Counted from the stretch's first letter, positions 1-8,800 are shown. The stretch is DNA of 10,442 nt from an uncultured Oscillospiraceae bacterium (GCA_934589325.1 CAKTNU010000041.1:1-10442); one strand, 5' to 3'. Translations and numbers: made by a program. The notes: generated by a model not told the origin, from the sequence alone.

Positions 1-209
1 CTACCATCTACCGCTTCGACATCAACCTCAAGGATGCGACGACCCTTGGTATCGTCGGCGCGGGCGGTATCGGCGCTTCGCTTGTGCAGTGCCTCAACAG
101 CCGCCGCTGGGCAATGGTCGGCTCCTTCGTATGGGGGCTTATGGTGCTTGTTCTCATAATAGAGATCGTGTCAACCAGAATACGTCGGAAGCTCGCGCAC
201 GGTGCGTGA
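1..209 (+). CDS. phnE: Phosphonate ABC transporter permease PhnE, C-terminal end (5' partial)
   Basis: Reading from base 3 to the TGA at 207-209 gives the last 68 residues of a membrane protein; the start lies left of the window. The fragment contains RFDINLKDATTLGIVGAGGIG, a signature I recognise from PhnE-type permeases (binding-protein-dependent transport inner membrane component), followed by a serine/asparagine-arginine turn, a final hydrophobic helix around MVLVLIIEIV and a basic tail STRIRRKL. In this family the permease works with the PhnC ATPase and the PhnD binding protein to import phosphonates or related organophosphorus compounds. The glycine-rich stretch belongs to the cytoplasmic side of the permease domain. 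The rest of the transporter should lie immediately to the left. What it imports cannot be told from 68 residues. Family assignment is confident. Confidence 0.9.
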   Translation, partial: TIYRFDINLKDATTLGIVGAGGIGASLVQCLNSRRWAMVGSFVWGLMVLVLIIEIVSTRIRRKLAHGA

Positions 210-227
210 TCTCATCGGCTTATACTC

Positions 228-262
228 ATTATACCCCTGCGTTTCATGCGCGGGGGTATAAT
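228..262. other. Perfect 14-bp hairpin between phnE and the nucleotidase gene
   Basis: Bases 228-241 pair with 249-262 (one G-T pair, otherwise Watson-Crick) around the 7-base loop TTTCATG. The stem has a CCCC/GGGG core flanked by AT pairs. Neither strand has a T-run directly after the stem, so it is not a standard intrinsic terminator. It may attenuate transcription, stabilise the processed phnE mRNA end, or act as a palindromic protein-binding site. The 3' arm ends in TATAAT (257-262), a perfect -10 hexamer, but no convincing -35 lies 16-18 bases upstream, so I do not call a promoter. The structure is plain in the sequence; the function is not. Confidence 0.6.
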
Positions 263-281
263 AACAATCTTGATCTTATTC

Positions 282-288
282 GGAAGGA
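282..288 (+). promoter_or_regulatory. Ribosome binding site that sets the nucleotidase start
   Basis: GGAAGGA lies five bases before the ATG at 294. The open frame continues upstream to an ATG at 246, but that codon sits in the loop of the hairpin and has no purine-rich site before it. The 16 residues it would add do not look like metallophosphatase sequence. The start at 294 places the family's first motif (DTH) at residues 12-14, as expected for a protein without a leader. Confidence 0.8.
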
Positions 289-293
289 CAGCT

Positions 294-1805
294 ATGCAGC
301 GTAAACTCAGGATATATTACACAAGTGATACGCACGGCTTTTTCTCGCCTGTTGATTACGCGACCGGCGGTACGGCAGCGAGCGGTCTTGCAAACTGCAT
401 GAACAATTTCCGGCATGACGGCAATACGCTCATCATTGACGGCGGCGATACTCTTCAGGGCAGCCCCTTCACCTACTGGCTCTACAGCCAGTATCACGGT
501 TCCGATTGCGTCCCGGCAAAGCTGCTGAATCTCGGCGGCTATGATTTTATTACACTCGGGAATCACGACTTCAACTACGGCAAAGCTGAAATTGAGCGGT
601 TTCTGGATACACTCGACGCAAAATGCCTGTGTGCAAACGTCGATGGCATACGCGGCGTTGAGAAATACGCAGTCATCACGCTGGAAAACGGACTCCGGGT
701 GGGTTTGACCGGTGTCGTTACGCATTATGTCAACCGATGGGAAAAGCCTGAAAACCTGGAAGGAATAAAAATCTCGGAGGCTTTTCCGGCAGCGGAAGCG
801 GCACTGAACGTGCTCAAGACGCATAATGTAGACCTGACTGTATGCATATACCATGGCGGTTTTGAAAATGACGTCAAGACCGGCAAACCGCTCTCGTCAA
901 CGGACGAGAATCAGGGCTGGCGCATCTGTCATGAGCTCGATTTCGACGTTCTGCTATGTGCGCATCAGCATATGGCAGTGGAAGATCTCTGCATCGGCAG
1001 CACGTACACATGCCAGCCTCCTGATAAGGCACGGCAGTATATCGCGATGGACATTACGGTCGGCGTCGAGGGTACTTCCGCACAGTCATATCTGTGTGAT
1101 GCCGGTGACACTCCCCTGCCCGCCGCTGTTGAATATCTTGCTCCTTTAGAGCGTGAGACGTCACAGTGGCTTGACACACCTGTCGGCCATCTTGACACAC
1201 CGCTGCTCCCCAAGCCGCCGCTGACTATGGCTGCGCATGGCTCACTCATCGCAAACTTCTTCAATCAGGTCCAGCTCGAGGCATCGGGCGCGGACATATC
1301 TTCAACCAGTCTCGCAAACAGCGTCAAGGGTTTTGACCGTGATGTAACGATACGCGATGTAGTCTCAACTTATATCTTCCCCAATACGCTTGTGACACTG
1401 GAGGTCGACCGCCGGGCGCTGAAAGCTGCAATGGAGCGCTGTGCAGAATATTTTACGCTAGACTGCGGCAAGCTCAGGGTCAGCGACGGCTTTCTTCAGC
1501 CGATCGTTCAGCACTTCAACTACGATTACTTTGCCGGTGTGAGCGCCGTATATGATCTGCGCCGCCCTGTCGGAGAGCGCGTTGTGTCAATAAAGTACGG
1601 CGGTATAGAACTGCCGGAGGATAAAATGCTGACGCTGTGCATGAACAATTACCGGGCATCCGGCGCCGGAGGCTACGGAATATACCGTGAATGTAGGGTG
1701 ATATGTGAGCAGCCGCCGGAGATATCGGAGCTCATAATCGAGTATATTGACCGGCACCGCAATATTACGGTCGATAAGACAAAATGGCTTGAGATAGTTC
1801 AATAA
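294..1805 (+). CDS. Bifunctional metallophosphatase / 5'-nucleotidase (UshA-like, no signal peptide)
   Basis: This 503-residue protein has the two-domain plan of 5'-nucleotidases. The N-terminal calcineurin-like metallophosphoesterase domain shows the metal-site motifs in order: DTH (12-14), GGDTLQG (50-56), GNHD (89-92), VTH (142-144), YHGG (186-189) and AHQH (223-226), the last being the usual GHxH with Ala for Gly. The C-terminal substrate domain (about 310-500) carries NNYRASGAGGYGIY (461-474), matching the loop that holds the nucleotide base in UshA relatives. Known family members hydrolyse 5'-nucleotides, 2',3'-cyclic nucleotides or similar phosphomonoesters with two metal ions. The protein starts MQRKLRIYYTSDTHG with no leader and no hydrophobic segment, so it should act in the cytoplasm, unlike periplasmic UshA. 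Its place behind phnE suggests a role in phosphorus scavenging; that is inference. It uses TCA, TTA and CTA codons ten times, unlike the large gene downstream. Confidence 0.9.
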   Translation: MQRKLRIYYTSDTHGFFSPVDYATGGTAASGLANCMNNFRHDGNTLIIDGGDTLQGSPFTYWLYSQYHGSDCVPAKLLNLGGYDFITLGNHDFNYGKAEIERFLDTLDAKCLCANVDGIRGVEKYAVITLENGLRVGLTGVVTHYVNRWEKPENLEGIKISEAFPAAEAALNVLKTHNVDLTVCIYHGGFENDVKTGKPLSSTDENQGWRICHELDFDVLLCAHQHMAVEDLCIGSTYTCQPPDKARQYIAMDITVGVEGTSAQSYLCDAGDTPLPAAVEYLAPLERETSQWLDTPVGHLDTPLLPKPPLTMAAHGSLIANFFNQVQLEASGADISSTSLANSVKGFDRDVTIRDVVSTYIFPNTLVTLEVDRRALKAAMERCAEYFTLDCGKLRVSDGFLQPIVQHFNYDYFAGVSAVYDLRRPVGERVVSIKYGGIELPEDKMLTLCMNNYRASGAGGYGIYRECRVICEQPPEISELIIEYIDRHRNITVDKTKWLEIVQ

Positions 1806-1827
1806 TCACATTAGATAAGGAGATATT

Positions 1828-2802
1828 ATGGAAAATAAGGTATTTAAAGTTGTGCTTCTTCAGGCGCTTCCCGCCTCCGGCAAGTCCGAGGTCAGGAACT
1901 TCATGGCCAATATTGAGCCGCAGCGCCTTCAGGACGAGTTCCACATCGGTGAAAATCTTCAGCTGGATGACTTCCCCTATGTACACATGATGCGCCGCAT
2001 TGACAACGAGCTTCAGGCAATGGGCGAGGCGCGCATTTTCTACCCCGGCGAGGAGCCGTTCATAGACGGCCGCGACTGGGGCACACTCTGCGCCCTGCTT
2101 AACGAGGATTACCACGATCTCATGAATCGCAGTGTCGTAAATCCCGATTCTGCAGCGCAGCTTCTGTTTGACCGCTATGACAGGGCCGGACTTCAGGCTG
2201 GCATCAGTCCGCGTCTCGGCATACTCAAGGCTGATGTCCGTGAGAGATTGGCAAAGATACTTGAAAAAGAGGCTCGCGAGATGCTTGACGCAAAGCATGC
2301 CGGTTATCCTGACAGCTTTGAGGACAAAACCATCATTATCGAGTGCGCCCGCGGCGGGCCTGACGGCTCCTCAATGCCGCTCACCGGCACCTTCGGATAC
2401 CAGTATTCGCTGCCGATGTTTTGCCCGGAGATCCTTGAAAATGCCGTCATTCTTTACATTTGGGTAACGCCCGAGGAGTCCCGCCGCAAGAACGCTGACC
2501 GAGCCGATCCAAACGATCCCGGCTCCAATCTGCATCATGGTGTGCCAATGGCGGTCATGCTCGGTGACTACGGATGCGACGACATGGAGTATCTTGTACA
2601 GCACGCCGAGGTCGAGAACACCATAACGGTCAAGGCTCATGGCCGGACATACAACGTTCCCATCGGCATTTTTGATAACCGCGTGGACAAGACCTCCTTC
2701 CTCCGCGCCGATCCGTCCGAATGGGATGCAGCAAAGGTCGAAGAAGTCACTGCCGCTATCCGCAAAGCAACTGACACGATGTACGCAAACTACAATAAGT
2801 GA
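1828..2802 (+). CDS. P-loop NTPase or kinase-like protein of unknown function
   Basis: The gene encodes 324 residues and starts at an ATG five bases after an AAGGAG site (1817-1822), 22 bases behind the nucleotidase stop, so the two are probably cotranscribed. The N-terminus is beta strand KVVLLQ followed by a Walker A motif ALPASGKS (residues 13-20). Further features are an acidic pair LQLDDFPY (44-51), a hydrophobic strand ending in an acidic residue, KTIIIECARGG (167-177), which may be Walker B-like, and strand ILYIWVTPEESRRKN (208-222), whose arginines could form a lid as in nucleotide and small-molecule kinases. DNRVDKTSF (283-291) looks like a conserved catalytic or binding stretch. There are no membrane segments or leader, so it is cytoplasmic. 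It reads like a well-conserved family rather than a drifting orphan, but I cannot name one. A role in phosphorylating a small substrate delivered by the neighbouring transporter and phosphatase is only a guess. Confidence 0.85.
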   Translation: MENKVFKVVLLQALPASGKSEVRNFMANIEPQRLQDEFHIGENLQLDDFPYVHMMRRIDNELQAMGEARIFYPGEEPFIDGRDWGTLCALLNEDYHDLMNRSVVNPDSAAQLLFDRYDRAGLQAGISPRLGILKADVRERLAKILEKEAREMLDAKHAGYPDSFEDKTIIIECARGGPDGSSMPLTGTFGYQYSLPMFCPEILENAVILYIWVTPEESRRKNADRADPNDPGSNLHHGVPMAVMLGDYGCDDMEYLVQHAEVENTITVKAHGRTYNVPIGIFDNRVDKTSFLRADPSEWDAAKVEEVTAAIRKATDTMYANYNK

Positions 2803-2803
2803 T

Positions 2804-2838
2804 AAAAAACAGGCTTGTTGAAAACAAGCCTGTTTTTT
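2804..2838. terminator. Bidirectional intrinsic terminator between convergent genes
   Basis: Inverted repeat CAGGCTTGTT / AACAAGCCTG with a 3-base loop, flanked by six A on the left and seven T on the right (2833-2839), so both strands produce a GC-containing stem followed by a U-tract. The stop codon of the P-loop gene (2800-2802) directly abuts it. On the plus strand it ends the phnE-nucleotidase-P-loop operon; on the minus strand it lies about 50 bases beyond the adhesin stop and can end that transcript. Confidence 0.92.
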
Positions 2839-2841
2839 TGC

Positions 2842-2888
2842 TCAGGCGATAGCCCCCTGCCGGACTATCGCCTGATTTTTGTTTTTTT
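2842..2888 (+). terminator. Second intrinsic terminator (plus-strand operon)
   Basis: An 11-bp perfect stem, TCAGGCGATAG (2842-2852) with CTATCGCCTGA (2865-2875), has a 12-base loop and is followed by TTTTTGTTTTTTT (2876-2888). It backs up the terminator just before it for rightward transcription. The T-rich stretch runs into the stop codon of the convergent adhesin gene (2887-2889). On the minus strand this stem is followed by GC before the A-run of the first hairpin, so it is a weaker terminator in that direction. Confidence 0.85.
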
Positions 2889-5800
2889 ACCGCTCTTCTT
2901 TTCTGCGCTTTTTGAGGAGCGTCAGTGCCGCGGATGCAGAGACGGCACTGGTGAGCATAAGCGCGGCAAGGGCAGAAACATCATTCGTGTCGCTGGTCTG
3001 CGGCTTTGCGCTGCCGTCACGCACATAAAGGCCGCCAAACTCGACGGTGATGATGTAGTTATCGGCCTTGGTATTATCACGCAGGACGTAGGTAAACTCG
3101 TTATCGCTGTGGCCGATCTCGGTCTGGCTGCCGGTAATGATATACTGTGCGCCCTCACCTTCGGCAAAGCCGTCGCCGCTTATATTTATGATATCGCATC
3201 TCAGCGGCTTGCCGTCGTAGACCTTATTGGCGGTGCCGGAGGTCATTGTCACCTTTCGCGGCGTAACGGTAAGAGTGCCGTCGATTGGGTCGTCAAAGAT
3301 GTAGTTTGCGGTGACGTCTTCATCTCCGCGCATCACACGGACGCTCTTGACGCGGCTGACCGTCTCGCCTACATCGGTCAAGCTTCCCTCAAGCTCTACT
3401 ATGAGAGTATCGGTCGAGGGGACTACAAAGCCGGTGTACTTGTATCCGGCCTGCTCGCCGGTCAGCGGCTTGCCGTCGTACATCTTTTCGGCGCTCAAGG
3501 CCGTAACGGTAATGTGCTGGTCGGGACGGAGCACGCGCAGGGTACCGAACTCGGTCTCGATCTCATAGTTGCAGGATTTGGTATTATCCATGAGCTTATA
3601 TTCAAACTCGTTATCGCTCTCGCCGATGTTGGTCTGACTGCCGCTGAACTCATACTCGGCGCCCTCACCCTCTGCAAAGCCGTCAAGCGTGACGTCGACC
3701 TCGTGCTTGGTCAAAGGCTCGCCGTCGTATACCTTTTCCGCATCGGCAGAGATGATGAGCAACTTACGAGGCGTGATCACAAGTGCGCCGTCCGACGGTT
3801 CGTCAAAGCTGTAGTTTGCGGTAATATCGGTCTCGCCGCGCATTACAGCGTAGCTCTTGACCTTATTTGCCGCACTGCCGGCATCCGTGATGCTGCCGGC
3901 GACGACCGCAATGAGCTCTTCCCCATCGAGCAGTATGCCCTTTGTATAATCATAGCCTGTATTCTCAAGCGGAGTGCCGTCGTACATTTTCTTGTCGCTG
4001 GCTGCAGTTATCTTTATCTTCGCCGCAACCGGCTTGACGGTCAGTGTACCGACAGAGGTGCTAATGACATAATTTTCAGGCTTAGTGCCGTCATTGAGAG
4101 TATAGTCAAAGCTGTTCGGGCTGCTTCCCACGTCCAGTCTGCTGCCGGTGACGACATACTCGGCGCCCTCACCCTCTGCAAAGCCATCACCGCTGACAGT
4201 GACTTTATTATTGGTCAAGGGGCTTCCGTCGTAGATCTTTTCATCAAAAGCGCTTGTGAGCGTCAGACTGCGGGGACTTATCTCAAGAGTCTTGTCGACA
4301 ATGATGAAAACAATATTCTCAAAGTTCGCATTAAGATTCTCAAAGTCCTCGGCCTTGAGCTGCATCTCGTATTTGCCCGCATCAGTGCCGCGGACCGATG
4401 CGTCGCCGGTGAAGCGGAAATCGCTTTCAAGATAGTCAGAGCCGCTTATCTTCACGTCATAGCCCTCGGCAGACTTCTCCGCTCCGTCGTACTTATAGCT
4501 GCCGCCGCGTTCGGTTATCGTGACGGTGACTCTATCGGTCACGGCGGTGACGGTCAGAGTGCCGGGCTTATAGGTGATGGTATAGTTTGCGGTCGCATCG
4601 TCGCCGTTTTCGGACTTTATGACTGCGCCGGAGGCAATATTAGCGCTGCTGCCCGCTTCGGTTTGGCTGCCGGTAAGCGTAACGCTGTCAAAGCGGTCAC
4701 CTTCGGCAAGAGGAGTGCTGGTATAGCTGCCGCAGGTAAGCGGACGGCGGTCGTACTGCTTTTCGGCGCTGCCGGCTGTTACCTCGAGCGGCTTAGGCGT
4801 GATGCGGAGGGTTCCGTCCTCCGTAAGAATATTTGCGTACTGCTCTGCGTTTTCGAGCGTATAGTCGGCAACAATGTTATTGCCCTCGGCGGAATCCGCA
4901 ACGTTACGGACGCTGCCGCTGATCACAGCGTTCAGCTTATCGCCGGTCGGGAAAGTCACGGTGCCGTCGCTGCCGACAGTCAGCAGCTCGCCGCCGAAGC
5001 TCACAGTGAAGCGCTGATCCGAATGGCTCTTGCCGTCGTACTCCCACTCGTTGTCGGCCGCGCTTATCACAATGGCAGCCGAGGACTTTGTGATGCTCAA
5101 GGTCCCGGTATAGCGTACAATATGGTAATTGTCACTGCGGAAACCGTCAACTGCGTCGAAAACGATCGTATTATCTACGCTGCCGCAGTTTGTGATGCTG
5201 CCGGTGGCCCGGATGTTCTCGACTTCTCCCTCGACAAAGCCGTCGCCTCCGACTGTGACGTCAGGACGGGTCAGCGGTGTGCCGTCGTATTCCTTTTCGT
5301 CGGTCTCGCTAGTAAGAGTGACCTCTCGTCTGGCAATATTCAGTGCGCCGTCATTGACCACAAAGGTAACTTTCGAGAAGTTTTCATTCGTGTTCTCGAA
5401 GTCGGCCTCACTTATCCCCATCTCATAATTTCCGGCGTTCGTCGCGCTGACGCTGTCATTGCCCGTGAATCTGATGTCTTTCGCAGTATACAAGGGATTG
5501 CTGATACGCGTTATTTCATAGCCCTCGGCCGTTTTCTCGCTGCCGTCATACTTGTCGTCTACTACGCGGCCAGAGATATAGACAACTACCTCGCTCTCCG
5601 ATATGGTTATGGTCAGGGTGCCGACAGTTTCTGTTATAGAGTAGTTTTCCGGCTTAAATGCCGCGGTTTTTTCATATTCTATGAAGTTTTTGACACTGCC
5701 GTGCTCGGTTATCGTTCCGGTGGCACGGAGATCTTCAACTTCACCCTCGACGAAGCCTTCCCCGCCGACAGTGACCTCCGGGCGGGTAAGCGGTGTGCCG

Positions 5801-8800
5801 TCATAAGGCTTGTCGGCACTGGCGCTCTCAAGCGTAACAACTCGCGGTGTGATACGGAGCGTACCAGATTCGAGCTTTACATTGGTATAAAACTCCGTGA
5901 CGTCTTTCTCGCCGCGCATTATCTTATAGTCTGTTACCTTGTTCTCGCTGCTGCCGAAGTCTGTCCGGCTGCCGGTGACGACGGCGGTCAGGACATCGCC
6001 TTCTGCGAGAACGCCGCGGGTATAGTCATAGCCGGAGTCGGTCAGCGGCTGACCGTTATAGCTGCGCTCGGCGCTGGCGGCACGGATCGTGAGCTCCGCC
6101 GTGACAGGCTCGACGGTCAGAGTGCCGTATTTGAGCTCGACAATGTAGTTTTCGGGCTTTGTACTGCCGGTCAGAGTGTAGCTGAACTTATTATCGCTGC
6201 TGCCAACATCCGTCTGACTGCCGGTGACACTATACTCTGCGCCATCTCCAGGGGCAAAGCCGTCCCCGCTGACGGTGACGCGGTCGTTCACGAGCGGAGT
6301 GCCGTCATAGACCTTTTTGTCTGTGGCGCTGGTAAGAGTAACGGAGCGAGGCTTTACGGTCAGTGTACCGGACTGCGGCTGGCCGAAAATGTAGTTTGCA
6401 GTCACATCGCGGTCTCCGCGCATGACTCGATATCCGCTGACGGTATTTGCAGTCTCGCCCGCATCGGTCACGCTGCCTGTCAGCCTGACTTCAAGCCGGT
6501 CGCCGGCGGCAAGAGTTCCGGTATAGCTGAAGCCCGCCTGTTCGCCGGTGAGCGGCGTACCGTCATAGAGCTTTTCGGCATCGGAGGCCGTGATCACTAT
6601 CTGGGTAGAGATCGGTTTGACTATAAGCTCACCGAACTTGGTCTCAATGCTGTAGTTTTCGGCTTTCGCGCCGCCGGTCAGCTCATAGGTGAACTCGTTG
6701 TCGCTGCGGCCTACGTCGGTACGGCTGCCGGTGACGAAGTAGTTTGCCCCCTCGCCGCCGGCAAAGCCGTCGCCTGTAACAGTAACCTTGTCTTTTGTGA
6801 GAGGCAGTCCGTCGTAAACCTTCTCTCCGCTGCCGCTGATGAGAGTCAGGCTGCGGGGCTTTATCTCGAGAAGTCCGCTGTGGACATTCACCGTGAACTG
6901 CGAGGTAATGTCATTTCCCTCAGCGTCAAGGACGGTCGGAGTTCCCGAGACCAGGACCTCGCCGCTGTCGGCAGCATCAACACCGCGTTTCACTGCGGCA
7001 ATCCCGGCGACGGTATATGTATTGCCGTCAACTGTGAACTCAAGCGTCTTGAAGCCTTCAACGGTGATGATCTCGCCGTCGTACAGCTTCTCGGCACTGT
7101 TTGCCTCAACATCGATGACATACAGCTCACTGCGGTCTTTTACGCGCAGTATGCCGTTTTCGAGCGTGATATTATAGTTCTGCGCCTTGGTTCCGGACTT
7201 CAGCGTATAGTCGGAAATGCTGTTGTCACTGCTGCCAGGGAGAGTTCTGCTGCCGGAGGTCGTTACAGTCTCAAGCCCTTCGCCCTCGACAAAGCTGCCG
7301 GAGCTGATCTCATAGTCAGCGCTGGTAAGGGGCGAGCCGTCATACTCTTTCTCGGCAGAACCGGCAGTGAGTGTGATGTCTCTGGGGGTAACTGTCAGGC
7401 CGCCGTCAGTGACAAGGAACTTGACGTTTGCAAAGTTCGGGCTGATATTTTCAAAATCGGCGGAGCTGATGCCCATCGTGTATGTGTCCGCGTCAGTACC
7501 TTCCGCTTCGGCTTTGCCGGTAAACTTGAAGCAATCCGTAGTATAAAGGATATCACTTATTGAGTTGACCTTATAGCCGCTGACAGACTGAACTGCGCCG
7601 CTGTAGGGCTGGGTCGATTTACTGCCGGAGATGATGACGGTCACTTCGCGCTCGCTTGCGCTTATCTCAAGCAGGCCGTCATTCACCGCGGAGACGATAT
7701 ACTTCTCCGTGCCGTCAACGGTGCCGACTGTGCCCTCGTCAAATCTGGCAGGATACTTACCGGCATTTGTGCCGGCTGCACCGACGCTTATCATCGAGAA
7801 GTCGGCACTTTCGGGCGCTCCCTCGAAGCCGCTGACTGACTTCTCCGTGCCGTCATACTCGTATTCCGCGCTGTTCGCGGTCAGGGTGACGTTCTTGTAA
7901 TAGTAGAAGGTTATAACATTCTGCGCGGCGTCCGGCGCAATAACAAGGCTCTTGGCCTCGGAGCTGACCGCAGTGTAGCCCGGGATGTCAATGGGCTGCT
8001 CACTGATGCTCTCACCGATGGTCGACTCGGCTCCGGTCTTGGGTTCGGCAGCGTTGTCCTGCGTACCGTTCCAGAAGTAATTTACCGTATATGCCGCCTT
8101 GCCGAGCTTGAAGTACAGGCGCAGAGTCAGGCTGCCGTCAGCCGCCGCAACACCTGTGTACACATTCTCGGCAGCGTCATCAAGGACATATTTTCCGCCG
8201 CCCTTCGGCGCTTTATCATCATCGGTCACACTGACGCTGCTGTCGGTCTTGCCCTGACGCGAGGCGACGCTGCCGGGCTCATCGGGATAGCTCAGATCGC
8301 TGTTCTGGAAGTAGAACTCAACACGATAGCCGACATCTCTCGCCTGCCAGACGGCGTAAAGAGCATTTTCACCCACATCGTCAAGACGCACACTGTCGCC
8401 GGGCTGATGCTCTGCGTCTCCGTCAGGAGTCTGTGACCAGCCGACAAAGTCGTATCCGGGGCGGGCTGGCATGGATGTAGCCGAGTATTCAAGCAGAGCG
8501 GCAGCGCCGTTATTTGTAAGCGCTCCAAGCGTAAAGCTCGACGGCTCCGCATCGGAATAGTTCGCGTAATAGCTCAGAGACACCAGCACAGGGCGGCGGA
8601 TATAGACCGCAGTCAGCTCAACGTTCTTCGTCATGGCAACGTAGCTGCCGGGATAATAGACCTGTTTGCCGTCCGTCCAATAGGCAAACACTTCGCCGTC
8701 GCGCTCAAGTCCGCTGCCGTCGGCAGCTCTGGCCTTTGAGCCGAAAACGTACTTTGCGTCGTCGGTTATAGAGGTTCCTGTAAGAGTATTGTAGCTGAGA

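Noticed and set aside
257..262. Promoter for the nucleotidase gene at TATAAT
   Set aside because: No acceptable -35 hexamer lies 16-18 bases upstream and the site is part of the hairpin arm. I kept it only as a remark.
246..293. Upstream ATG giving a 16-residue extension of the nucleotidase
   Set aside because: The codon lies in a hairpin loop, has no purine-rich site before it, and the added residues do not form a leader. The ATG at 294 has GGAAGGA five bases upstream.
89..304. Short plus-strand frame of 71 codons across the phnE end
   Set aside because: It overlaps phnE in another frame, has no ribosome binding site and no recognisable content.
276..854. Minus-strand frame of 192 codons opposite the nucleotidase gene
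   Set aside because: It is a shadow of a gene with all metallophosphatase motifs in order; it has no motif or start signal of its own.
2815..7563. Open frame of 1582 codons on the plus strand opposite the adhesin gene
   Set aside because: It begins at a TTG inside the terminator stem with no ribosome binding site, and is exactly codon-aligned with the adhesin gene. It stays open only because the sense gene lacks TTA, CTA and TCA codons. Its translation is Cys-, Arg- and Ala-rich mirror repeats without a recognisable domain.
3022..7890. Regular spacing of short DNA motifs as a possible CRISPR or iteron array
   Set aside because: The period is about 250 bases, always a multiple of three, and the repeated words encode YDG and neighbouring residues. 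It is a protein repeat, not a DNA-level array.
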